From assembly GCA_002482565.1 (NCBI GenBank), contig DLGG01000206.1, positions 1-12,993 on the forward strand: a stretch of 12,993 nucleotides of DNA, read 5' to 3'. The first letter of the stretch is position 1. Each line of letters begins with the position of its first letter. This DNA comes from Solidesulfovibrio magneticus (GTDB lineage: Bacteria; Desulfobacterota; Desulfovibrionia; Desulfovibrionales; Desulfovibrionaceae). This document shows, piece after piece, positions 4,934 to 10,966 of the stretch. The position numbers and the translations under genes are program-made. Under the pieces are notes generated by a model, which was not told the DNA's origin, did not search any database, and saw only the letters and a program-made list of their open reading frames with translations.

Positions 4934-5416
4934 ATGAATCGTTTGTTCGCCCTGGCCTTGGCCGTTTTGCTGGGAACATTGCTGGCCGTCGGGCCGGCCT
5001 TGGCCCAGGAAGCCAAAGCGAAAAAGGAAAAGCCCATTCCCAATCTGGTGGGCGTTTGGAAAGGCACGTCGGAAGGTGCGGCCATGGGCGCGCTGGGCCA
5101 TGTGGACGCCGCCGCCGCCCCGACTTTCGTGAAGGTCGATTGGACGCTGACCATCGACAAGCAGGAAGGCCGGGCTTTTTACGGCACGAAAGCCTCGTCT
5201 CGGGCCAAGGAAACGGTGGTCGGCGTGGTGGACGGAGCCCAGGTAGCCATGGCCGACGACGACGGCACGTACGTCGGCAAGCTCACCAGTCCCAATCGGC
5301 TGATCGTCCGGTATCTCGAAGCCGGCAAGGCCTCCAAGGTGGCCAGCATCACCCTCTATGTGCGCGAGCGCGACTCGGAAGCCGACAAGTCGCCTTCGGC
5401 CGCGCCGGCCCAGTAG
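4934..5416 (+). CDS. Exported protein of unknown function (160 aa), beta-rich
   Basis: The ATG at 4934 follows AAGGAGG by 4-5 nt; the frame is open upstream but that part has no signal. Residues 1-24 are a signal peptide (LFALALAVLLGTLL core, PALA cleavage site), so the product should be periplasmic or secreted. The mature chain starts with a Lys-rich linker, then LVGVWKGTSEG and a run of alternating strands (WTLTIDKQEG, RAFYGTK, TVVGVVDGAQVAM, GTYVGKL, RLIVRYLEAG, SITLYVRER). The pattern suggests a small beta-barrel of lipocalin-like layout, which is inferred from alternation only. There is no Cys and the C-terminus is Ser/Ala/Pro-rich. It has its own promoter and a terminator upstream. No family is recognised. 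Confidence 0.8.
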   Translation: MNRLFALALAVLLGTLLAVGPALAQEAKAKKEKPIPNLVGVWKGTSEGAAMGALGHVDAAAAPTFVKVDWTLTIDKQEGRAFYGTKASSRAKETVVGVVDGAQVAMADDDGTYVGKLTSPNRLIVRYLEAGKASKVASITLYVRERDSEADKSPSAAPAQ

Positions 5417-5420
5417 CCGG

Positions 5421-6476
5421 TTATTTATCCTGCGGCGTGGCTGCGGGCTGGGGCGTTGGCCTCGGCCCGCTTTTTTTGCGCGGATGCGTCGTGCCGTCGC
5501 CGAAGATGGCGTCGTACTGGGCCGTGTCGCCGGGATGGCCGTCGTAGCAGTCCGAGGCGGCGATGGGCCGACCGGCCTCCAGCAGTTCACTGACCGTCAC
5601 CAGGGCATAGCCGCGTTTGCGCAGTTCGGCCAACAGCGCCGGCAGGGCCTCGGCCGTGCCATGGCCGTTGCCGTTGGCGTGGCCGATGACGATGTCGCCG
5701 GGCCGCACGCGTTCAAGGGTCGCGCGCAGGATGCGTTCGGGTGTGGACAGCGGGTCCGGGTCGCCGGTGGTCAGGCTCCACTGCACGGCGGCCAGGCCCA
5801 TGTCGGCCAAGAGGGTCAGGGCCTCGGGCCGGCAGCGGCCGTAGGGAAAGCGAAAGAGCGTCGGCGCGGCCGGCACGCCGTCCAGGGCCGACTCGGGCAG
5901 GCCGCGCTGCCGGGCCAGCAGGGCCAGCCTGGCCCGCAGGGCGGCATACTCGGCCTGGGTCCAGACGATCTCCCGAGCCATGCCCCGGTCGTCCAGGCGG
6001 CCGAAGTTGCCGTGGGTCCAGGCATGGTTGCCGATCTCGAACAGGGGGTCGCTCATGAGCTGCATGGCCCGCAGCGGGTGGGAGCGCAGCCACTTGCCGC
6101 CGACGAACAGCGTGGCCTTGGCCTTGGCGGCGCGCAGGGCGTCAATGACCGCGCCGTCGTAGCCCGAGGTCTGGTCGGCAAGCTCGCACAGGTCGAAGGT
6201 CAGCGCGATGCGTTTGTCACCGTGGGTGTCCACCCGGCGCAGCGACCCGCGAAGGGTCGGGGGCAGCGGCGGCAGCTCCGGGGCCACGGTGGCCTCGGGC
6301 GGCGAGCGGTCAGGTTCGTGCACCCGGCCGGATTTCTTCTCAGCCGGATCGGAAGCCAGCTCGGCCGGCGTCCACAGGGCGGCGAAAAGCGCTTTCCGGT
6401 CCTGGCCGGCGGCGGCGGGACCAGCGGCGGCAAGCAGGCAGGCAAGGCACAGGGCGGCAAGGCCGGGAGATCCCAC
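5421..6476 (-). CDS. Exported polysaccharide deacetylase (NodB fold, CE4-like), variant motif 1
   Basis: A 351-residue protein. I start it at GTG (6474-6476): AAGGAG lies 6 nt before it and the signal peptide begins there (GLAALCLACLLAAAGPAAA); the open frame extends 33 codons further without support. NodB-homology domain from about residue 88 to 300: motif 1 ALTFDLCE (Asp95), motif 2 NHAWTHGN (His151, His155), motif 3 RFPYG (209-213), motif 5 IGHANGNGHG (His266). These enzymes remove N-acetyl groups from peptidoglycan, chitin-like or exopolysaccharide chains. The second Asp of the usual TFDDG metal motif is Leu96, though Cys97 and Glu98 follow. The C-terminus is Pro-rich and basic. It is convergent with the preceding exported gene, their stop codons only 4 bp apart. 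The exact substrate cannot be told. Confidence 0.88.
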   Translation of the reverse strand: MGSPGLAALCLACLLAAAGPAAAGQDRKALFAALWTPAELASDPAEKKSGRVHEPDRSPPEATVAPELPPLPPTLRGSLRRVDTHGDKRIALTFDLCELADQTSGYDGAVIDALRAAKAKATLFVGGKWLRSHPLRAMQLMSDPLFEIGNHAWTHGNFGRLDDRGMAREIVWTQAEYAALRARLALLARQRGLPESALDGVPAAPTLFRFPYGRCRPEALTLLADMGLAAVQWSLTTGDPDPLSTPERILRATLERVRPGDIVIGHANGNGHGTAEALPALLAELRKRGYALVTVSELLEAGRPIAASDCYDGHPGDTAQYDAIFGDGTTHPRKKSGPRPTPQPAATPQDK

Positions 6477-6677
6477 GGCAGGCTCCTTGGCGTTTGGAAA
6501 ACGGCGTGTACGGGGCAAGTGGCCCGGATACGTGGCATGGCTGGTGCGGCCTTGGCAAGGCCCAAGGCGGCCCAAATGCGGCGGAAGCGGAAACAGCGGC
6601 GGCTGGATACGGAAGCGTCCGGCCCCGGTCGGGATGCGACGGCCGGGACCGGACAGGGCGGCAGGGCAAATCGACGG

Positions 6678-6887
6678 CTAGTCGGTGACCAGCATGACGC
6701 TGGAGGCCTTGATCATGGCCTTGACGGGCTGGCCCACGGCCAGGCCCATGGCTTCCACGGAGTGTTTGGTGACGACGGACACGATTTCAACGCCAGGCGC
6801 GATTTCAAGGACCACTTCGCTACTGACCATGCCGTTGCTGATGGACTTGACGGTGCCGGGGACAAGGTTGCGGGCGCTGACTTTCAT
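6678..6887 (-). CDS. mop: Molbindin (TOBE/Mop-domain molybdate-binding protein)
   Basis: A 69-residue single TOBE domain. The signature MKVSARN, then PGTV and SNGMVSSEVVLEIAPG, is typical of Mop proteins, which assemble as hexamers and hold molybdate or tungstate in the cytoplasm. Later motifs (SVVTKHSVEAMGL, GQPVKAMIKASSVML) complete the fold, and the length of about 70 fits molbindin exactly. The ATG at 6885-6887 follows GAGGAG by 6-7 nt; the longer open frame adds 43 unrelated residues and is not used. Sulfate reducers need molybdenum or tungsten for formate dehydrogenases and related enzymes, which gives it a plausible role in storage or buffering. No modABC transporter gene is within the window. 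Confidence 0.93.
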   Translation of the reverse strand: MKVSARNLVPGTVKSISNGMVSSEVVLEIAPGVEIVSVVTKHSVEAMGLAVGQPVKAMIKASSVMLVTD

Positions 6888-7138
6888 GCAAGTCTCCTCG
6901 TTGAAGTTTATCGAGACTTCTTTGAGTAGCAGCGCATGAATTATTCGGTCAATGCTGTCATAATATCTTGTTTTGCAGTCACCGGAATTGGAAATAGCAT
7001 GTCTCTTCTCTGGCACGACAGTTTTGCGGCCGCGATGTTTTCCGTTTGGAGAAGATCACGTCGGATTGAGGATATGGCCGTTGTTTTGGCGTCTTATCCG
7101 CAAGTCGACGTTCGGCGAAACGCGAATGACGCAGGAAA
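6888..7138. promoter_or_regulatory. AT-richer intergenic region upstream of mop
   Basis: About 250 bp with no convincing gene, clearly more AT-rich than its surroundings. On the minus strand TTGACC (near 6951) lies upstream of TACTCA, a possible promoter for mop. A 5-bp stem, GAAGT/ACTTC (6903-6920), is in the leader. AATATTATG-like and TAATTC-like segments occur between 6945 and 6972, but I see no full ModE/TunR-type palindrome. Confidence 0.4.
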
Positions 7139-7171
7139 GGCCGCCGTCCGGGAGGAGTTCGGACGGCGGCC
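7139..7171 (-). terminator. Terminator of the D-Ala-D-Ala carboxypeptidase gene
   Basis: GGCCGCCGTCCG pairs with CGGACGGCGGCC (12 bp perfect, 9-nt loop). On the minus strand it is followed by TTTCC, and it lies 44 bp after the stop codon of the carboxypeptidase gene. Confidence 0.8.
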
Positions 7172-7214
7172 GCAAACGGTGAGGCGAGGACGGAAACGAT
7201 CTGGCGCGGCCGGC

Positions 7215-8300
7215 CTAGCGGCTGGCCACGTGCTTGGCTTTGCCGGAGGGTTTTTTCTGGGCGGTCTTGGCGGCCGGGGCCTTGCCGGCCTTGCCGGCCT
7301 TGCGGGACTTCTTGGTCGTGGCGTCGTGGGCGTCGAAGCGGGCCGACGCGCCGCTGCGGGCGCTGACCTTGGCGTGGCGCTCGGCCTTGGCGATGTGCAT
7401 GGCCTTGGCGTGGCGTTTGGACGAACCGCGCTTGGACAGCGACTTGGCCGGCTGCTCGGGCTCGGGCATGTCGCAGGCCGCGACCATGGTCTGCACGGCC
7501 CCGGAGAAGGAGGCGTCGAGGATGCGAACGGCTTCGCGGTTGCGCACCTGCTTGGTGCGTCCGCCCAGTACCACGGCGATGACCCGGGTGTCGCCGCGTT
7601 TGGCCGTGGCGATGATGTTGTAGCCGCTGGCGTCGACATAGCCGGTCTTGATGCCGTCCGCACCGTCATAGGAACCGAGCAGGCGGTTGGTGTTGCCGTG
7701 GACCGCTCCATTGTGGTTGATCTCGGTGGTGGAATGGTAGCGCAGGGCTTGGGGGTAGTGGCGCAGATAGCTGACGGCCAGTTTGGTGAGATCCCGAGCC
7801 GTGGTAAATTGGCCGGCGGCAGGCAGGCCGTTGGGATTTTTAAACGTGGTGCCGGTCATGCCCAGTTCCCGGGCCTTGCGGTTCATCAGGCCCACAAAGG
7901 CGGGCACGCCGCCGAAATGTTCGGCCACGGCGATGCAGGCGTCGTTGCCCGAGGCCACGGCCATGCCGCGCATGAGTTCGTCGAGGGTGACGACTTCGCC
8001 GGCGCGAAGCCCCATGGTGGAGCCGCCGGTCCTGTCAGCGTTGCGGCTGACCTTGACGCGGTCGGCGAAGCTGGCCTTGCCCGAGGCCACGAGGTCGAAG
8101 ACCACGTACATGGTCATGACCTTGGTGAGCGAAGCCGGGGGGATTTGCCGGTCAGCGTCCTGGCTGTACAACGTCCTGCCCGAGCCGTACTCCGTGACCA
8201 GGGCGGATTTTACGGCCAGCTTGCCGGCGTTCTTGGCCGGAAAGGCCGTTCTCGGCCCGATCAGACACAGTAGGATGAGCAAGAAAAGTATGCGGCGCAT
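7215..8300 (-). CDS. D-alanyl-D-alanine carboxypeptidase (peptidase S11) with Lys/Ala-rich tail
   Basis: A 361-residue penicillin-binding protein of the PBP5/DacF type, which trims the terminal D-Ala from peptidoglycan stem peptides in the periplasm. The ATG at 8298-8300 follows GGGAGG by 4 nt; an ATG 18 nt upstream is in frame but lacks a site. Signal peptide: residues 1-22 (MRRILFLLILLCLIG...FPA). Catalytic motifs: SLTK (Ser57, Lys60), SGN (117-119), KTG (218-220). The transpeptidase fold ends near residue 265. The beta-sandwich domain II and the amphipathic membrane anchor of PBP5 are missing; instead residues 285-361 are a basic low-complexity tail (KRHAKAM, KAGKAGKAPAAK, KPSGKAKH), like histone H1 in composition. 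The tail may bind anionic wall polymers or lipid, but this is inference. The gene is followed by its own terminator. Confidence 0.93.
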   Translation of the reverse strand: MRRILFLLILLCLIGPRTAFPAKNAGKLAVKSALVTEYGSGRTLYSQDADRQIPPASLTKVMTMYVVFDLVASGKASFADRVKVSRNADRTGGSTMGLRAGEVVTLDELMRGMAVASGNDACIAVAEHFGGVPAFVGLMNRKARELGMTGTTFKNPNGLPAAGQFTTARDLTKLAVSYLRHYPQALRYHSTTEINHNGAVHGNTNRLLGSYDGADGIKTGYVDASGYNIIATAKRGDTRVIAVVLGGRTKQVRNREAVRILDASFSGAVQTMVAACDMPEPEQPAKSLSKRGSSKRHAKAMHIAKAERHAKVSARSGASARFDAHDATTKKSRKAGKAGKAPAAKTAQKKPSGKAKHVASR

Positions 8301-8540
8301 GACGCCTCCCTGTTTCAAAAAGTGATGCCGATGTCCCTGAAACCGTGGCTTCCCCCAGCCGTCGTCAGGGCAGCATGATCCATGCCATCAAACGCCGCGC
8401 AAATGGCCGAACTGCGCCATTAAACCGGTATGTCGCTGGTTTTGCGGGAGCTTGAAAAGACGTTGCCGACAGCCTCCGGCCGGGACGTCCGAGCAGGGCA
8501 GACAATCGTTTAGGATTGTCAAACGAGCCGTTTGATATTC
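8301..8540. other. Intergenic region between two minus-strand genes
   Basis: 240 bp without a gene. It contains the overlapping hairpins at 8501-8535 near the end of the WcbI-like gene, a 5-bp inverted repeat GCATG/CATGC around 8372-8384, and presumably the promoter of the carboxypeptidase gene, although no clear -35/-10 pair was found. Confidence 0.5.
8501..8535. terminator. Overlapping double hairpin after the WcbI-like gene
   Basis: GACAATC/GATTGTC with a 6-nt loop (8501-8520) and TCAAACG/CGTTTGA with a 3-nt loop (8519-8535) share two bases. A third pairing, CGTTT (8507-8511) with AAACG (8521-8525), competes with both. No strong T-run follows on either strand. It lies within 40 bp of the stop of the minus-strand gene, so termination is the likeliest role, with moderate support. 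Confidence 0.45.
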
Positions 8541-9716
8541 TTAAACACTGATCCTGGCAAGGACCAATCGGCGCAAGGCGTTGATTTTCTCCAGATACTC
8601 GGTGCGGTAGGCCTCGCCGTTGGCGCTAAACGCGGCGGCGCGCGCGGCATGGACGTCGCACCAGCCGGCCAGGGCGGCAACCGGACGGCGCGCGCCGTAA
8701 GCCCGCACCATGTGGAGCAGATTGTGGCACACCGGCATGTGTGGGGCGGCCTCGATAAGCAGATCCGTGAAGTCCTCCTCGGGGCGCGCCAGGAAGTTGC
8801 CCACGGCCCGGGCCGCGCGGTAGTTGGAGCCGGAGACGAGGTGTTCGAGCAGGGCGTTGTTGTCTAGGCGTTCGGGTGACCAGGTCCCGTGCCAGGCCTC
8901 GGGCACGGACTCGTCCGGCAGATACTCGGCACAGCCGGCCGACAGCGTCCGGACAATGGCCGCCACCAGGGCCGGCCAGAGGCTGCCGGCATGTTCCAGG
9001 TCCCGGGCCATGGCCGGGCGGCCCCGGGTTGGCTCGTCGGCGACGCGCAGGAAGGGGAAGTGGGCCTCCACCGGCTGGTCCGAGCGGACAAAAACGCCGC
9101 CCATGACGCGGTCGGCGTCCAGGAAGGAGACACCGGGCAGGCCGTCCGCCCAGGCCGCGAACTGCCGGGCCGGGCCGTCCCAGAGGGCGTCCCAGCCGTC
9201 GAGATAGGAGTGGGGCGCGGGACCAAGGCCGGGATAGTGGCCCAGACGGCCGATGACGAGGATGGGCACGCCCGGCAGGCGCTCGCGAAACAGCAGCAGC
9301 ATGGCCGCGAAACGGTCGAGATAACCGGCCGGATTGGGCACGATGGCGTCGAAATGGCGCTGCATGGCCCGCTTGAGGCCGGGCTTGCGTTCCAGGGCGG
9401 CCGGGTCGAGGTAGAAGCAGTATTTTTCTTTTCTATGGAGTAAAAGCGGCCGGTTTTCATGGAAAAGGTTGACCACCAGCGCTTCGGGCCGGGGCGTGGC
9501 CGGCGGCGGCGCGAACTGGTCGATCAGTTCCCGGGTGTGCAGGTATTCCCCAACCTTGGCTGCGGCGATCAGTTCGGCCACGAGCGGCGGCACGCCCCCC
9601 GGCGAGGCGGTCAGGGTCAGGGGCGAGGCCAGGGAGGCAAACGAGACGTCCAGACCGGCGGCGGCCGCCGCCTCGGCGCAAAACTGCATCTGGCAGTTGC
9701 CGCGAAAAAGGATCAT
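8541..9716 (-). CDS. GNCQ-motif protein, WcbI-like (putative polysaccharide biosynthesis)
   Basis: A 391-residue cytoplasmic protein. The ATG at 9714-9716 follows GGAGG by 6 nt; the frame is open 20 codons further without a site. It begins MILFRGNCQ, and the GNCQ motif (residues 6-9) directly after the first strand is characteristic of the WcbI family of putative acetyltransferases in capsule or polysaccharide synthesis. A central segment (residues 124-175: FDAIVPNPAGYLDRF, then ILVIGRLGHYPG) looks like the alternating strands of the same SGNH-like fold. The remaining third (about 235-391) is mainly helical and includes SNYRAARAVGNFL and HNLLHMVRAYG, with no motif I recognise. There is no signal peptide. 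The family call rests mainly on the N-terminus, and no other polysaccharide gene cluster is next to it. Confidence 0.65.
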   Translation of the reverse strand: MILFRGNCQMQFCAEAAAAAGLDVSFASLASPLTLTASPGGVPPLVAELIAAAKVGEYLHTRELIDQFAPPPATPRPEALVVNLFHENRPLLLHRKEKYCFYLDPAALERKPGLKRAMQRHFDAIVPNPAGYLDRFAAMLLLFRERLPGVPILVIGRLGHYPGLGPAPHSYLDGWDALWDGPARQFAAWADGLPGVSFLDADRVMGGVFVRSDQPVEAHFPFLRVADEPTRGRPAMARDLEHAGSLWPALVAAIVRTLSAGCAEYLPDESVPEAWHGTWSPERLDNNALLEHLVSGSNYRAARAVGNFLARPEEDFTDLLIEAAPHMPVCHNLLHMVRAYGARRPVAALAGWCDVHAARAAAFSANGEAYRTEYLEKINALRRLVLARISV

Positions 9717-9845
9717 CTTCGGCCTCCAGGCTCCTGAGGGTTCACGTAAGGCTTGCTTGTTCGCCTTGTGCGGCATCCCACATCAGGCAAGGGAATTTTT
9801 GACAATGCGCGACGGGGCCAGCCGCAACCGTTTACGGCAAGGGGC

Positions 9846-9874
9846 TTGCAAGCGCCCTGTTGTGGGACTTTATT
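9846..9874 (+). promoter_or_regulatory. Promoter candidate for the metallo-beta-lactamase-fold hydrolase
   Basis: TTGCAA (9846-9851), a 17-nt spacer and TTTATT (9869-9874); each hexamer matches 4 of 6 positions. The predicted start near 9881 leaves a leader of only about 5 nt before the ATG at 9886, which has no good Shine-Dalgarno. A leaderless transcript is possible. Confidence 0.35.
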
Positions 9875-9885
9875 GCCGGTAGCCT

Positions 9886-10512
9886 ATGTACATCAAGACG
9901 TTTTCCATGCAGCCCTACGCGGTCAACAGCCATCTCGCTTGGATCGACTCCGGCGAGGCCGTGGTGGTGGACTGCGGCGGCGAACCCGACCGGATGCTCG
10001 ACGAGATTGCAGCCCGAAAGCTGCGTCTGGGCGCAATTTTGCTTACCCATCTCCACCAGGACCACATCCTGGGCGTGGCCCGGCTCATCGAGGCGACGGG
10101 CGCGCCCGTTCTGGCCCCGGCCGCCGACGCCGCCCTGGCCGACCAGCCCGGCTACGGCCTCAAAATGCCCATGCCCGACGTGCCGCTTTTTGCCTTCAAG
10201 CCCGTTCCCCTGGGCCGGACGGCGTTTCTGGGCGAACCCTGTCTGGTCCTGCCCGTGCCAGGCCATACGCCGGGCCATGTGGTCTATTTTTTCCCAAAAT
10301 CGTTGGCGGCCTTTACCGGCGACACGATTTTTCGGGGGAGCGTGGGGCGCACGGACACTCCTTACGGCGACCCCGAACTGCTGTTGCGGTCCATACGCGA
10401 GCGGCTGCTCGTCTTGCCCGAGGCCGTGGAACTTTTTCCCGGCCATGGCCCATCCACGACGGTGGGCCGGGAAAAGGCCGAGAACTCTTTTTTCGCGCCG
10501 AACACGTTGTAA
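9886..10512 (+). CDS. Metallo-beta-lactamase-fold hydrolase (glyoxalase II-like)
   Basis: A 208-residue cytoplasmic hydrolase with the complete metal-site set: THLHQDH (His55, His57, Asp59, His60), PGHTPG (His127), TGDTIFRGSVGR (Asp146) and PGHG (His187). TGDTIFRGSVGR followed by PGHGPSTTVGREKAENSFF is typical of the short YcbL/glyoxalase II-like branch, which hydrolyses thioesters or related substrates; the exact substrate cannot be inferred. The C-terminus ends in FAPNTL where many relatives have NPFL. The ATG at 9886 has only a weak GGTAG ahead of it. It is divergent from the WcbI-like gene, with 169 bp between them. Length is normal for the family. Confidence 0.93.
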   Translation: MYIKTFSMQPYAVNSHLAWIDSGEAVVVDCGGEPDRMLDEIAARKLRLGAILLTHLHQDHILGVARLIEATGAPVLAPAADAALADQPGYGLKMPMPDVPLFAFKPVPLGRTAFLGEPCLVLPVPGHTPGHVVYFFPKSLAAFTGDTIFRGSVGRTDTPYGDPELLLRSIRERLLVLPEAVELFPGHGPSTTVGREKAENSFFAPNTL

Positions 10513-10699
10513 TGTCTCCTCTATCGGCGTGAACTCCGTCGCCCCGGCCGGGACGCCGGCCAGCTTCAACGCCGTGGCCGCCGTCCTGGCTGGATAAAGC
10601 GAGACGTCCCGCGTCGGTCCCGCCCGAGACAGGGTGCAGCCAGCCCGGCCACAGACCGCAGCCTGCGAAGCTCCATCAGCTTGGGCAACGAGCAAGCGC

Positions 10700-10733
10700 A
10701 AGAAAAGCGCGTCCTGTCGGCCGCGCTTTTCTT
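10700..10733. terminator. Bidirectional intrinsic terminator
   Basis: AAGAAAAGCGCG pairs with CGCGCTTTTCTT (12 bp, 10-nt loop). The A-rich left arm and T-rich right arm give a GC core followed by TTTTCTT on the plus strand and TTTTCTT on the minus strand. It sits between convergent genes and can serve both, although it is 188 bp from the hydrolase stop. Confidence 0.7.
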
Positions 10734-10904
10734 CGGCCGAAATGGCCAAAAATCTCGTGATCTCAGCTTGGCGGCAAGCCTGCCGCCCCGTGTTCTTCAG
10801 GAATGCCGGCCCAAAGGCCCGCAACCCAACGCTCCTTCGTTTCGCCCCAACTCCCGCCCGCCGTCGCAGGTAAGCTCCCGTTACCCCCTTTACACCTTTC
10901 CCCA

Positions 10905-10943
10905 TTTGGGGGTCTGGGGGCCTCAGGCCCCCAGCCGCCGGAG
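10905..10943. repeat. GC palindrome of extragenic-repeat type
   Basis: CTGGGGGCCT-C-AGGCCCCCAG (10914-10934) is a perfect 21-nt palindrome flanked by TTTGGGGGT on the left and CCGCCGGAGG on the right. It lies 24-33 bp from the end of the M32 carboxypeptidase gene and could act as its terminator. Similar GGGGG-rich units recur between genes in Desulfovibrionaceae in my memory; copy number was not tested. Confidence 0.6.
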
Positions 10944-10966
10944 GCACTCCTCACTCTTCTTTCCCC

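Larger units (their letters stand above)
10513..10966. other. Gene-free stretch with repeats and hairpins
   Basis: 454 bp between convergent genes. Several open frames cross it but none has a start site, a domain or normal composition; the long minus frame through it also runs antisense to the hydrolase gene. It holds a GC hairpin near 10545-10561, a bidirectional terminator-like hairpin (10700-10733) and a 21-nt palindrome (10914-10934) with the CCGCCGGAGGC tail that I associate with extragenic repeats of Desulfovibrio-type genomes. The association is from memory. Confidence 0.55.

Noticed and set aside
5358..6929. 523-codon plus-strand open frame
   Set aside because: It is antisense to the deacetylase and molbindin genes, both with firm motifs and ribosome sites.
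7010..7030. Sigma-54 promoter (TGGCACG ... TTTTGC)
   Set aside because: GG and GC are 12 nt apart instead of 10, and no plus-strand gene follows.
6936..8273. 445-codon plus-strand open frame
   Set aside because: It is antisense to the D-Ala-D-Ala carboxypeptidase and shows only Gly/Ala-rich low-complexity sequence.
9832..10947. 371-codon minus-strand open frame over the hydrolase and the gene-free stretch
   Set aside because: Much of it is antisense to the hydrolase gene; the rest is repeat-like extragenic sequence with no start site.
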